Assembly (NCBI RefSeq): GCF_963583255.1 | Contig: NC_084817.1 | Span: 4,937,043 to 5,001,042 of the forward strand | Direction: 5' to 3' | Length of the DNA: 64,000 nucleotides | Source: Pyrus communis | Lineage: Eukaryota; Streptophyta; Magnoliopsida; Rosales; Rosaceae | Shown: positions 34,490-46,695 of the stretch, in pieces | Layout of the letters: each line of letters starts with the position of its first letter | Position numbering within the stretch: position 1 is the stretch's first letter | The notes under the pieces: model-generated | What the model was told of the DNA's origin: nothing | The model's database searches: none | The model's input: the letters and a program-made list of their open reading frames with translations, nothing else | Position numbers and translations under genes: made by a program

Positions 34490-35829
34490 AGAATTAGCTT
34501 TGCTGCATAGTTAGTTCTCTTGTTAACATGTTTGTTATTTCTGTGTGTAATGGTTTTGGGTTTTAACCAAGACAATCTTCTGCCCATTTTAAATTAAATT
34601 TCGAATAATTTAAAATAATTTTTTGCTTGATTTTTAGTTTTCATAAGCTGGTGTACCCGCCCGTTAATGCGGTGTTTGAAATATTGTTGAAGGTGTAGAA
34701 AGTTCTGAATATATATATATATATATATGTAGCGTGTACATTGACGGCCTCCAAGATCATCTTGACGCAACATTCTCTCCGCCAATAAATTGATTAGAAC
34801 TAAAATTGGCAATAATATTTTGAAGATAAAACGATCAAACGTTAACAACACATTAAAAAAATCAGTCATTTGTACAATTGAGATTTGACTTTGAGAAAAG
34901 ATCCATTTGTCCAAGTACCATCCGTGTGATCTAAGTAGTGTTGGTTCTTGGTACAACTATTTGGGAATATGAAATTGAGTGAAATCGGAAGTTGAACACG
35001 AAGGAAAACATATGAAGAAAAACCCCTAATTAGCAGTGAAATTATTGAAAGCTAAAGGACAAACCAAAATCTCCCATTAGAATTTTCTTTGCTTTCTTGC
35101 ATAACATTCACAATAGTAACACCGCCCGACAGTGTTATGATCTGAGTGCGAGATGATAGATGAAATCAGATTGGATTTTACCATGCGTACATGCATACAA
35201 AGAAGTTTTGAAAACCGAAAACAAACCGACAGAACTGCAAATGGCTGATCTAATCAATTTCAGATGTCACAAGAATCCACGGATCACTGCAAAACCAACC
35301 CAATAACACAATAACAAAACAAACAGATCAACAATCCCAAAACTCAAATTCTGACGCAATCAAATTAATCCCCTGCCTAGCCTACTAATTTCTCCAAAAT
35401 TAAAACCCTAAATAAAAAATTAATGCCCATATCCCCAATTTGTAAATCCCTAATTCAAAAGCCCGATGTAACTCCCTAATTCGTTTTATAAATAAGAAAT
35501 TGCTTACCTTAATGGCTTGAACGCCGGAGATAGAGCAGAGAGGATTGTGTTCGACGGCACGGCACGGTACGGTGCGCCACGGTTCGTATGGAAACAGCTC
35601 GTCGGAATTCGAAGACCCAGACCCTAGCAGCTTAACACTTGAAATTGATTTGTTGGTTTCAAACTTCGATTGTGTGGGAATTCTCTTCGTTAATAAGAGG
35701 AAAAGAAGTCAAAAGAAAAAAAATAAATAAATAAAGAAACAAAGAGGAAGAGAAAAAGAAAGAGTGATGAAGAAGGGGCCGGTTGTAGAATATAACGAGA
35801 ATGGAAGGTCTAAAAGAAAGATGGGTAAA
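34490..35829. other. 3' flank of NLR2 (unit C), partly deleted
   Basis: Colinear with 188-2210, with several deletions, one of which removes most of the minus-strand exon-like blocks (A positions about 950-1650). The block with the GTAAGC minus-strand donor is kept (about 35505-35680). No gene seen. Confidence 0.5.
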
Positions 35830-36600
35830 TTACATTTTGCCCTCAATTTTGAAGTCCATTTTAATTTTTTACAATATTTTTAAAACATTTTAATTTCATA
35901 CATTTACTTATCATTTTATTTTAATTTTATATATTTGTTAAAAAATCAATTAAATAAATCGTAAAATGATGACATGGCAAATACGAGATTCACATTTATG
36001 CTGACGTGACTATCAAATTTATACCACGTAACGAAAAAATAATTTTTATGCATTTAAAATATAATAATATTTACCTTATTTAAATTATTAAAAAAAAAAA
36101 AAAAAAACAACCTAGAAAATGTAGAACCCATTTTCTCCCTCCCTTCCCGAGCCCCTCACCTTCACCGAGCCCAAACCCCTCCACCTCCGATGCTCTTCAC
36201 CGCCACCATGTCCAACCCTCCCTCCCCTCCCGAGCCCCTCACCTTCACCGAGCCCAAACCCCTCCACCTCCGATGCTCTTCACCGCCACCATGTCCAACC
36301 CTCCCTCCCCTCCCTCCTCCTCAACTCCCACCTCGACGCCATCCCCGCCGAGCTCGACAATTGCTTTTTCTGGGTTTGTGTTCAGTAACCTCACCCATCC
36401 TCGTCTATCTTTAACCTCACCCATCCTCGTTAGAAATCAAACAACTAAACTCACTTTTCTCCCAACTAACCTAAAACCCTCACCTTCGCCCTGCTAGCTA
36501 CCACAATCAGTGCTCTCACAAATTAGTGAAATCACAACCACCGTACGTTGATTGAAAAATTCCATGGCTTTCTGAAGCAAATAAAACTTGGGTTGCAGGG
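35830..36600. other. AT-rich spacer then C-rich exon-like stretch
   Basis: Present only in unit C; unit A lost it by deletion at about 2209. The first 270 bases are AT-rich and end in an 18-base A tract (36091-36108). From 36130 to 36370 the DNA is very C-rich, with an 83 bp tandem duplication. One frame reads Leu-Leu-Asn-Ser-His-Leu-Asp-Ala-Ile-Pro-Ala-Glu-Leu-Asp, which looks protein-like, but I cannot name a family. Confidence 0.35.
36148..36313 (+). repeat. 83 bp tandem duplication
   Basis: Two near-perfect copies (36148-36230, 36231-36313) with 'ccgagcccaaacccctcc' and 'ccgccaccatgtccaaccc'. As 83 is not a multiple of three, the duplication shifts any reading frame through it. Confidence 0.85.
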
Positions 36601-37104
36601 AGAAAACCCCAAAAAAATCCCAATTCAACGAAATGGTTGTCCTGGAGACGAAATCTCAAATCCCCATTTTTCTTAGTTCAAAGCTTCAGCTTTCTCTTTA
36701 GAATTAGAAATGAATAAAAGTAAAAGATTAATTTGTGGGAAATTAAGAGGCTTGGGTTGTGGGTTTGCAATGATGCACAACTATTGGCTAAAGAATGGAT
36801 TATTGGTTGTTACAGTGTTGGTGGTTGGAGAAAAAAAAATAGAGGAATGTGGGGTGGGGTGGGGTGGGGCGGGGCGGGGTTACCTCTCTGTCTTCGACAC
36901 CCACATGGTGGTCATGGTAGGGAAGAAGTTCAATGTTGGCAAGGTAGCAGGGAGGAATAACCGCAGCAAAGTCGTTGACTTCGGGGCTTCGTGGGGCTTT
37001 AATGTGTTGTTGAACTCGGGGATTGCTGAAGCTCGAGGCTTCGTGGTGGCTGCAGTGTGTTGTCGAGGCTTCGGGGATTGCTGAAGCTCGAGATTTATTG
37101 TCAA
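36601..37104. other. G-rich gene-like segment (unit C copy)
   Basis: Counterpart of 2210-2700. The GGGGT/GGGGC run is at 36851-36879. Open frames differ from unit A after the run because the repeat number differs, which argues against a protein-coding role. Confidence 0.4.
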
Positions 37105-37475
37105 CTATCTATCTTGCAGATTTATTGTCGCAATATAACTACTTAGTCTCCTTTAGTTCAAAACCAAGATATCTCAAAAGTTTACGTAACTAAAGAGGTT
37201 CACATATTTCATGTGCCATACCTTTATACTTAGCTTCCAGACGACCTTGACACCACTTTCTGCTTCTTACTACACCACGTAACCAAATTACCTCCAACAA
37301 TCGTAAAATATCTAGATGTAAAGAGTCTGTCAGTAACATTGTTAGCCCAATCTGCATCTGTAAACCTCTCAACTTTTAGATGTTCATGTTTTTTCATAAA
37401 GTATTCCTGTACTGGGTGTAGATATGCCAAAATTTGCATTACCGGAGCTATGTGATATTCATTGGGCGAGTGCAT
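37105..37475 (-). mobile_element. Ty1/Copia RNase H remnant (unit C copy)
   Basis: Minus-strand code for His-Ser-Pro-Asn-Glu, Asp-Ala-Asp-Trp-Ala and Gly-Gly-Asn-Leu-Val-Thr-Trp. It corresponds to 2700-3075 and lies at the same place relative to the CSA-like exon. Confidence 0.7.
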
Positions 37476-37724
37476 ACTTCAAAGTGTGAGAGAGAAAACG
37501 AATTAACAACAAAACAAGTTCCGGTTTGAGAATTCATACTTCAGAGTGTGAGAGAGAAAACACTGCGATACGACACCGTTGCGTTGTGAACCTCTGCTTC
37601 GCTTTTGCATTTAGTACAAGAAGAAGATGCTCAGAAAATGTGGTGGGAAATCGGAGACAGGGAAGCGGGCAACCTCCGCCCAAATTTGTTCTCGAATCGA
37701 ATCAAGTCGACCTGGATCCGAACT

Positions 37725-37920
37725 TATTGAAATTTTGATGTATATTTGCTTGATGTAAACAATTACAAGATGAAACATATATATAGGGAAGAAAAAGAAC
37801 ATAAGCCTAATTTTGCCTAACTTACCTAACTTGCTTGACTAACCTAACTTGCCTAACTTTGAACAAGAAAATTGACTAGCCTACCATTATTCCAACATGT
37901 TTATTTCAAGCATTTTAACA
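37725..37920 (-). repeat. 3' LTR of the Copia element
   Basis: 196 bp. In element orientation it starts TGTTAAAATG and ends TTTCAATA, so the ends are TG...TA, not TG...CA. A TATATATA box lies inside. It is identical to the other LTR by eye. Confidence 0.93.
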
Positions 37921-37935
37921 CTCCCCCTCAAGTTG
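37921..37935 (-). promoter_or_regulatory. Copia polypurine tract
   Basis: In element orientation CAACTTGAGGGGGAG immediately before the 3' LTR. This is the plus-strand primer site. Confidence 0.85.
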
Positions 37936-40900
37936 GAGTGTGAATGTCGATGACACCCAACTTGCTAATTAAGACCTCAAATTGTGCCGAGCTTAGTGGT
38001 TTGGTGAACAAGTCTGCAGGTTGATTCGAGGTCCGTATGTAAGCTGTTTGCACCATTCCCATTTGAATCTTCTCACGTATTAAGTGACAGTCTATCTCTA
38101 TATGCTTCGTTCGTTCATGAAACACTGGGTTCGAAGCAATGTGCATGGCAGCTTGATTATCACAAAACATTGTGACTGGTTGTGCATGATTTACTTGCAA
38201 GTCCTTCAAAATGTTTCTTAGCCATATAACTTCACAACAAGTAGTAGCCATAGAACGGTATTCTGCCTCTGCACTGGAACGAGATATTGTGTTTTGTTTC
38301 TTCGTTTTCCAAGATATCGGTGCTTGTCCAAGGAAGATACAATAATCGGTTATTGGCCTTCTAGTGTCTTTACATCGGGCCTAATCAGCATCACAAAAGG
38401 CTTGTAGTTGTAGTGAACCTGTAGAAGGCAAAAGAATTCCCTGTCCAGGAGATTGTTTGATGTACCTGAGAACCTTATGCACCGCTTCAAGGTGTGGTTG
38501 TCGTGGCTTGTCCATGAATTGGCTCAACATATTAACCACATAAGTCAGGTCAGGTCGCGTGATGGTTAAGTAAATCAGCCTCCCTACGAGTCGCCTGTAT
38601 GAAGAAGGATCATGTAGGAACGTCCCATCAGTTTGTGTAAGGGACAGGTTTGGTTCCATTGGTAATCGTGAGGGCTTCGCACCAAGGAACCCAGCATCTT
38701 CTAGTATTTCCAACGCATATTTGCGTTGGCACAAGGCAATCCCTTGTTTAGATCTTGCAACTTCTATTCCCAAAAAATATTTGAGTTTTCCCAAATCCTT
38801 TAGTTTAAAATGTTGGGAAATGAAGAGTTTAGTCTCTTCAATTTCTCTTAAATTGTTACCTGCAAGTATCACGTCATCAACATACACAAGTAATGCCATG
38901 AAACTGCCTTGACGGTTTCGGACGAACAATGAGTAATCTGACCATGATTGATGAAAGCCAGCAGTCTTGAGAGCACTAGACAGCTTGATAAACCATTGTC
39001 TCGAGGCCTGTTTTAAACCATAAATGGATTTGTGTAATTTGCATACTCGTGTCTCCCCCTTTCGTCCGAACCCAAGAGGTAGGGACATATAAACCTCCTC
39101 GTATAAGTCACCATGCAAGAATGCGTTGTTCACATCAAGTTGATGAAGATGCCAGCCTCGTATGGAGGCAATACTCAGGAGGACGCGGACGGTGGTGAGC
39201 TTGGCAACTGGAGCAAAAGTTTCCCGATAATCAAGCCCCTCAATTTGACTGTAGCCTTTAGCAACGAGACTAGCTTTGTAGCGTTCAACACTGCCGTCAG
39301 GTTTAAGCTTCACCTTATAGATCCATTTGCAACCGATGGGATGTTTGTGAGGTGGTAAGGGCACAAGAGTCCAAGTGCGATTGTCATGAAGGGCAACAAT
39401 CTCTTTTTGCATGGCGTCACTCCATTTTGGATCCTGAACAGCCTGCGAAAAACTGGTGGGTTCTTTGATAATGGTGAGGGTGGTGAGAAAGGTTTTGTGA
39501 GTGGGGGATACATGGTCATAAGATAAATAATGAGATATGGGGTGAGATGTACCTGATGACTGGACCATGCTTGTGGAAGATGTGGGAGCAACGCGGGAAG
39601 GGAGGGCCACCTCAACATGAAAGTCCTGCAAAAATGTGGAAGTTTTGGTCGGTCAAGTGCTACGACGGAGTGGAGGTGGTTGGTCTGGTGATGGAGTGGT
39701 TGGAGGTGGTGAAGAGTGTAGAGTATGTGTAGGGTATGTGGAGGTGGGGAAGAGTGGTGAAGGTGTTGATAAGGTATCTGGTGGTGGAGTTGTAGTAGGT
39801 AAAGGAGATGAGGGTGGTGTGATGTCGGTAAGTGTGGGAGAGGTGGTGTTTATGTCTTCGGGTGCAAGGCTTGAGTGCGACTCAATGGGAGAGGTCAAGT
39901 CAAACGTGATGGATGAGGGTGTAATGTTTGATGGAGACGGGGCAGCGGAAGTGGTATGATTTTGGAATGGAAAATGATTTTCAAAAAAAACAACATCCCT
40001 AGAAACAAAAGTCTTATTGTGTTTTATATCAAACAATTTATAACCCTTCTGACCATAAGGATACCCAAGAAAAATGCATTGGATTGCACGGGGGTCGAAT
40101 TTAGAGGGCCTTTGGGCATGTGTAGAAGCAAAACATAAACTACCAAAAACCTTTAAATGTGAATAGTTAGGTGCTTTGTGAAACAGTTTTTCGTAAGGTG
40201 TTTTACCTTGGAGAAGTGGAGTGGGTGTTCTATTGATGAGGTAAGCTGAGGTTAAGATTGCATCCCCCCAAAAACGTTTTGGCAAACAAGCTTGAAAGAG
40301 CAAAGCCCGAGCAACATTGAGCAAATGTCGGTGTTTACGTTCGGCAACACCATTTTGTTGTGGTGTGTTGACACAACTAGATTGATGTATGATGCCTTTG
40401 AGAGCATAAAATTGCTCAAGCTTAAACTCAGGGCCATTGTCACTTCGTATGATTTGAACTCTGGTATTGAATTGAGTCTCAATCATTTGAATGAATCCCA
40501 CTAAAATGTCTTTTGTGTCAGATTTATGTTTCATCAAATAAACCCAAGTGCTTCTAGTGTAGTCATCTACGATGGTAAGGAAATACTTGGCACCTGAAAT
40601 AGAAGCAACTTGATAACCACCCCAAATATCAATATACAATAATTCAAAACATGATTTGGTAGAAATAGAGCTCAAAGGAAAGGGTGATCTTGTTTGTTTG
40701 GCCAATGGGAAAATTAAACATTTTTCCAAATCACAAGCCTTATTGTTAAATAAAGGTAATAACGAAGTGGCTTTATGAGATGGGTGTCCTAGGCGTTGGT
40801 GCCAAAGCTTTGGTGAGACGGTTTGAATATTGTTGCATGTTCCTTTCTTTGATGGGTCGAGGTAGTAAAGTCCATCCCTTTCAGTTCCTGTCCCAATCAT

Positions 40901-42292
40901 CTTCCCCGAGCGAACGTCCTGAATGACACAAAATTGGGTGAAGAAAATGGTGACATATAAGGAATCATAGGCTAGTTTACTGATAGATATTAAATTCAAC
41001 CTAAAGAACGGCACACATAGGACATTTTCAAGGATAAGATTATGAGAGAAAACAACTTGTCCAATGTGAGTGACTTTGGCAACGGAACCATCTGGCAGTT
41101 CAACTGTATGATTTTCAACAGCTCGTGAGTGTGTAAGGAGACTAGGACTGCAAACTATGTGATCCGTGGCACCACTGTCCAGGATCCAAATACTTTTGGT
41201 TCCTTTACATGGAAAAGAGAAGGCTTTACCTGAAAGTTCTTCATGACTAGGAGGATTACTGACTTGATTGGCAAATGATGATTTGTTCTTGTTCAACATC
41301 TGAAGGATTTGCTTGCAGTCCTCCTGAGAGAACGGGAAATTAGGCACTGTCTCTTGCTTGTTACTTTGTGAAACTTGATTGCCCTTTGAAGAAAAGAGAC
41401 GATTGGATTCGGTCTCTGTGGCTGCTTTCCGTTTTCGACAGAAATCGAAGGTGTGGCCTTTCCATCCGCAAAAAGTGCACTTGAGATGTGCACGACAATT
41501 TTTGGTGATGTGATTGGTTTTATTGCACTTTCCACATCGCATCTCCTTGTCTTCAGGTGTAGGTTCTCGCGACAGATTCTTCACTGCAAAGACAGCAGTT
41601 TCTAGTTGTGTGCTTTTTCCACTGGAAACCTCTGCCTGGCGTTCATGTCGAAGGACCAATGCATATGCCTTGTTCACCGTAGGCAGTGGTTCGAGAAGAA
41701 GAGTATTGCTTCGAACCGTAGCATATGATTCGTTCAGTCCCATAAGGAACTTCATGGTTTTCTGAGTTTCAACATATGAGTTCATCTCATTCTTTGTTCC
41801 ACAACTGCATGCTGGAATGGAACACAAAGTATCACGTTCATCCCATAAACTTTTAAGTTTAGTGAAGTAAGAACTTACACTCATATTGCTTTGGACGCAA
41901 TCATGAATCTCGTTCTCAACATGGAACAGTTGAACTATATTCACATGTGAGAACCTCTCCTGCAGATCGGTCCACATTTGTCGAGCATCCTTGTAGTTGA
42001 TGACACTCCCTGAAATCTCCTTTGACATGGAGCCTAGTAGCCATGTCTTGACCAAGTTGTTGCAGCGATTCCATTGCTGCAGCTCCTCAAAATTATCCTC
42101 ACTTGGTTTGTTGATCGTCCCATCAACAAAACCAAGTTTGTTCTTGACCGTTAAGGCCATACTCATGGATTGAACCCATGTGTTGTAGTTGTCTTCCACC
42201 AATGGTTGTGGTACGAGGATTGCACCAGGTTGATCCGAGTGGTGGAGATAGAGCGGGTGGTTGGGACTTTCCCATTTTGAATGAGAGGCCAT
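37928..42292 (-). pseudogene. Copia gag-pol polyprotein with two internal stops
   Basis: Start ATG at 42290-42292 (Met-Ala-Ser-His-Ser-Lys). Domains in order: gag (UBN2-like), CCHC knuckle Cys-Gly-Lys-Cys, protease Leu-Asp-Ser-Gly-Ala-Thr, integrase with the zinc-binding His-Gln-Arg-Leu-Gly-His and the catalytic Asp and Glu (Pro-Gln-Gln-Asn-Gly-Val-Ala-Glu), reverse transcriptase with Tyr-Val-Asp-Asp at about 38877-38888, and RNase H ending Leu-Phe-Thr-Lys-Pro-Leu. A TGA at 39653-39655 lies between integrase and reverse transcriptase. A TAG at 38381-38383 falls in RNase H, right after Asp-Ala-Asp, where the family normally has Trp. There is no frameshift: all three open pieces share one frame. 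Both stops look like single transitions. This copy probably cannot make a full polyprotein. Confidence 0.92.
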
Positions 42293-42452
42293 GCCTAGAA
42301 TGGTTGACCTTGTGGAAGATTGCACCAGCAATAATCTCAAGAAATCTTTTCTGATGTGGAAGATCAGTCAAAACTGCAACCACAGAGCATACTCGAAATT
42401 TCAAGAGACTTTACAACCAATGCTCTACCAAGAACGATCCCTGACCGACTTG

Positions 42453-42464
42453 GCTCTGATACCA
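42453..42464 (-). promoter_or_regulatory. Copia primer binding site
   Basis: In element orientation TGGTATCAGAGC, the classic Copia site complementary to the 3' end of initiator methionine tRNA. It directly follows the 5' LTR with no spacer, which supports the TG...TA boundary. Confidence 0.9.
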
Positions 42465-42660
42465 TATTGAAATTTTGATGTATATTTGCTTGATGTAAAC
42501 AATTACAAGATGAAACATATATATAGGGAAGAAAAAGAACATAAGCCTAATTTTGCCTAACTTACCTAACTTGCTTGACTAACCTAACTTGCCTAACTTT
42601 GAACAAGAAAATTGACTAGCCTACCATTATTCCAACATGTTTATTTCAAGCATTTTAACA
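42465..42660 (-). repeat. 5' LTR of the Copia element
   Basis: 196 bp and identical to the 3' LTR. It is the promoter-bearing LTR in element orientation, and abuts the primer binding site at 42453-42464. Confidence 0.93.
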
Positions 42661-43146
42661 GAACTCTCCAACTCTCCAATTACAAAGACATCATCTCCCG
42701 TCACCGAGGCTCCGTCAACTCTCTCCAGCTCGATTTGACGGAGGGCCCGTACCTGTTATCCGATGCCTCCGAAGCTTCCACCCCCGTGTTCGATGTCCAG
42801 CGCGGGACCGATTATGGAGGCGGAGCTATCACGAGGCACAAGTGCCTCTTTGCGGTGGATAAGCAGCACGAGCGCGGGCATAAGTACGCGGTGTCTTCCG
42901 CCGTGTGGTATCCCGTCAACACCGGATTGTTTGTGACGGGTTCGTACGATCATCACATCAATGTTTGGGACACGAATACGACTCAGGTAGTGATGGACTT
43001 CAAGATGTCGGGAAAGGTGTACCGGACTGCAATGTCGCCGTTGGCAACTTCTGACATGCTCATTGCTGCCGGAACCGAAGATGTTCAAGTCCGCCTCTGT
43101 GATATTGCCTCTGGGGCTTTTGCTCACATCTTGTCTGGCCACCGCG

Positions 43147-43296
43147 GTATGTCCCAAAATTCACAGAATTCGACGTTTGATGCACACCTGATACATAGAA
43201 AGTTAGAAAATTTAAGCTTCTTATCATGGTTATGTGAACACATGAAAAAGAAAGAGTGATGAAGAAGGGACGGGTTGTAGAAAATAATGAGAATGG
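43147..43296. other. intron start after CSA copy, then deletion junction
   Basis: Matches 3806-3957 and then jumps to the sequence found at 5128 in unit A. The Copia remnant at 4140-4860 is thus absent from unit C, or was inserted in A. Confidence 0.6.
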
Positions 43297-43550
43297 AAGC
43301 TTTCCTTCAAGGTATTGGGCATGTAGATGCCACCTTTCCAAATTTAAGTGCTTTGAGGCTTGAGGAAACGCAGAACTCGATGTGTCAGTGGAAGAAGAAT
43401 TCCCCACAAGCAGACCCAAATCTAAGGTAATTTGCAATACCATTTGAGAATTTAACAATTTTGGAAGTTGTCGGTTGTAACAGCTTGAAACATGTAAAAG
43501 AATTGATGGTTGGGAATTGTAAAAGAATGATACACACGGAAGAAATTACA
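43297..43550 (+). pseudogene. orphan LRR fragment (unit C copy)
   Basis: Shorter copy of 4970-5390. It keeps Phe-Pro-Asn-Leu-Ser-Ala-Leu-Arg (43335-43360) and the Val-Val-Gly-Cys-Asn-Ser-Leu-Lys segment (about 43460-43490). It lacks the first 150 bases seen in unit A. Not a gene. Confidence 0.5.
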
Positions 43551-44194
43551 TGTTGTTTGTTTATTTGTAATGGTCTTCATTTTAAATTTTGTAGTCCTCG
43601 TTAGCTCATTTTACTTGTCAACTTCACACATACCAATTCTCTCTCTTCAATGACCTCAATCCTTGAGTCCTCGAGCTCTGACGCAGAGATCCAGAGAAGA
43701 TCTCGACTCCTCAATTCCTAATGATTTTGGTTTGCCTAGTGGATTCTAGGTTAGGAAATTTCATTCGGTTAGGCTATCATTGGATGTAGAAGAAAGAATA
43801 GCAATAGCTTTTGTTGAACCTCAATCATAAATAAACACGTGTCCAAATAATTAAAACAAAAAATTATAATTAAACACGTGTTTATCTATGATTGGAAGTC
43901 CAACAAAGAACTAATATTATTAAATTTGTCACAATAATCACATTCATCACAATAGCCAATAGGCCTGTCCTATTTAAAAATTGAATTCGTCATTCGAGAA
44001 CGACAGTTGACATCTCTCATTCACAACACGACCCCCACCTTTCAATTTTAGATAGGCTTACGCTGCCGTTTTACTGACGCATCATCTGCCGCTCAATAAT
44101 CTGTCCAAGTTTGTCCGAGTCGACCCTGGACGAAAATCAAAGCGAAGCCCGGAAGAACAGAAAATGGATTCAGTAACAACAAAACCGGTTCCGG
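43551..44194. other. spacer and upstream region of CSA copy C2
   Basis: Colinear with 5391-6046. Near 44087 about 20 bases are missing compared with unit A. Nothing else recognised. Confidence 0.5.
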
Positions 44195-44406
44195 TTTGAG
44201 AATTCATACTTCAGAGTGTGAGAGAAAACACTGCGATACGACACGGTTGCGTTGTGAACCTCCGCTTCGATTTTGCATTTGGCACAAGAAGAAGAAGATG
44301 CTCCGAAAATGTGGAGGGCAATCGGTGACAGAGAAGCGGGCAAGCTCTGCCCAAATTCGTTCTCGAATCGAATCAAGTCAACCCGGATCCAAACGTTTGA
44401 ACTCTC

Positions 44407-46672
44407 TGATAGGAGCATATTTACGCACCTTAGTTTAGCTTGTTCTTGTGCATTTATAGTGTTTTTCCTTAGTAAAGTAGTCTTTTAAGCTAGTTTTATG
44501 TGTTTTCAGGTTTTAAGGGCAAAGTATGCAAAAGGATGCATTTTGGAGCCTTTTGGAGCAAATTAAAGCTTGGAATGGACATCATATGCTTGGAGCCAAG
44601 AGGATGGACGAAATTGAAGATTTGAAGATGATGTTTCCTACTTGAACAAGGTTTCCTAGTCGAAGTAGGAAAGCGCCTAATTAAAAGATGAAATCCTAGT
44701 CAACAAAGGATTCTTAATTGAAGAAGGATTCCTAATCAACGAGGGATTCCTAGTTGAAGATGGATTCCTAGAAGAATGAAGATTCCTACTCAATTAACGT
44801 TTCCTACTTGACAAAGGAAAGTCAAAATCCAAATGGTCTCAAGTGAAGCAACAAAGAAGTTTTCCAAGTCCAAGAAGGAAAAGGAGTCCAAGATGAAGAA
44901 GGAATGACGAAGACAAGGTTTCCTAATCCTAATAGGCAAAGTTTCCAAGTGCAATGAGGAGTCCTTATCCATTTAGGGCACTTTATCCATTGAGGATACC
45001 TTATCCTTGTTCTAGAAACCTTATCCATCCTTGCCGTGAGTTTTCCTTGCATTAGAGGGTTTCTAGAAGCCCTAATCTGCCTTATCCTTTAGTGCCGCAC
45101 CTATCCTTTCTAGAAAGCTGATTTCCCTTGCCTTGCAAGGCATTCTAGAAGCCTTATCACCTCATCTCTTTACCTGCCGCACCTAGGAAGCATTATCCCT
45201 TTTTATTTCTGATTTCTAAGCCTATTTCCTTGTGGATTTGGGTTATTCAAGTCCATATTTGATTACCCTAGGGTTTTAAGTGCCTATATATACTCATATT
45301 GACCCCTAGATCAGATCACCACCTTTCATACCTCTTCATTCATTCCAGAAATTCGTCCAACCCTCTCCACACCCTTGCCGCAGCCACCAAACACCTTTCT
45401 CTTTAGTTTTAAGCTTTGCCGCACCATCCCCTTCCCCTAAACACTACTACATCCCTCCATGACCATGCATCCATACACCTAAGGCCCTAAACCTGTCCCT
45501 AGACCTTTGCCGCACCAAGGAGGAGGAGAAGGAAGTTCGAAAGTTCATGCAATTCACGTTCGCGTCGCTGGAATTTCTAGGTGTTTCTTTTCCTTTGATT
45601 TCAATGTTTAATTTCAATTCTCTTTGTTTTGTGCGTATGAGGAACTAAACCCCCCCTTGGCTAGGGGGGATTCGAAATACATGTTTATGCTTGCGATATG
45701 ATTTGACTACTTCTAATTGCGTTTCATAAGTTGTGAATTCAATTTACTTATCTATGTGAATTACATTGATTTGTGTGTGTTGGTTGAGAGTGCACGCTTA
45801 ATTATCATGCATAAATTGGATGCTAGGATATAAGGAAATTTCACCTAATCGTTATGGAATTATATTCACAAGTAGTAAAAGTTGATGATCTCAATTGCGT
45901 TAAGTAAATTCTTGGCATAAATTTCATGCAATTTATAGTAACGAGTGCTTCGTCAATGCTTATGGTTTTCAAAGAACTTAATGATTCTTGCTTGTATCTC
46001 TATTATGCAATTCATGTAGGGAACTTGTGGGGAATGCTTTGGGTTGTCGTATGCAATCATCCAATTCAATAACGTTAGGAAAATCTGAGGGTTAATTAGT
46101 GCAATTCACGGTTAATCTGGGGCGTTGAGAATTCATGGGTTATTGAAAAGCAATTGGAAATCGTTTTATATGCAAGTATAACATGTGTGGAGATGAACCC
46201 CTTAGCTAGCTTCCCATCCATTCAATTACATCAAATTCGTTTTTACAATCTGTTCTAATTTAAAAAGTTTGTTTTGTTTTTAATTTCGTCCAAAACCAAT
46301 CCCCCTTTACTTTGTTGAGTCATAGTAGTTAGAAATCACTTTAGTTTGTGTTTTAAGTGTCTTAGGTCAAGTTAAAACCAATTTTCGTCCAAGTTGTGTC
46401 TAGTGTTCAAAACTGCCCAGATTGTGTTTTTAAGGCAGTTTTGAGTGTTTTGGTGCTGTTTTGAGTCTTTTGGTTTGTTTTGGTGTTTTAAAGTTTAATT
46501 TTGCATTCTTTGAGTCTAGTATAGTGTTTTAAACTTGTTTTTACGTATTTGAGTCAGTTTTCAAGTGATTTTGCAATCCCTCCTAATCCCCGGCCTAGAA
46601 CGATCCCTACTTACATACTTACTACAATTGATAAAAAGAGGGTTAATTTGTGTGCGTATAATTCTCACATCA
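44407..46672 (+). repeat. 5' LTR of the Gypsy element
   Basis: 2,266 bp, from TGATAGGAGC to TTCTCACATCA. A TATA-like 'ctatatata' lies at 45284-45292, followed by the CA-rich DNA expected of a leader. The 5' part holds many copies of 'ttcctagt' and 'gattccta' words (44640-44800). An 18 bp unit present here near 44750 is missing from the 3' LTR. Confidence 0.93.
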
Positions 46673-46677
46673 AATTT

Positions 46678-46695
46678 TGGCGCCGTTGCCGGGGA
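46678..46695 (+). promoter_or_regulatory. Gypsy primer binding site
   Basis: TGGCGCCGTTGCCGGGGA, five bases after the 5' LTR. This site is common in plant Athila/Tat-type elements and is usually assigned to aspartate tRNA. Confidence 0.85.

Larger units (their letters stand above)
37725..42660 (-). mobile_element. full-length Ty1/Copia retrotransposon, 4,936 bp
   Basis: Two 196 bp LTRs, a methionine-tRNA-type primer site, a polypurine tract and a gag-pol frame, all on the minus strand. The target duplication GAACT is at 37720-37724 and 42661-42665; the empty site in unit A is at 3319-3323. I found no difference between the LTRs by eye, so the insertion is very recent. Domain order is gag, zinc knuckle, protease, integrase, reverse transcriptase, RNase H, which defines Copia. 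Two in-frame stops interrupt the polyprotein. Confidence 0.95.
37638..43146 (+). pseudogene. CSA: CSA/ERCC8-like exon 1, unit C copy 1, split by Copia
   Basis: The exon begins at ATG 37638 and continues to 37724, is interrupted by the Copia element (37725-42660), then resumes from the target duplication (42661) to 43146 before the donor GTATGT. It matches fragment A1 nearly base for base apart from the insertion, and the rest of the WD40 frame after the element is undamaged. The insertion is therefore much younger than the CSA duplication. No exon 2 follows this copy directly. Confidence 0.75.

Noticed and set aside
36190..36497. Two overlapping Pro-rich frames
   Set aside because: They result from the 83 bp tandem duplication of C-rich DNA, with no recognisable domain.
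39636..39959. Gly/Val-rich plus-strand frame in the Copia element
   Set aside because: Antisense shadow of the Pro/Ser/Thr-rich linker of the polyprotein.
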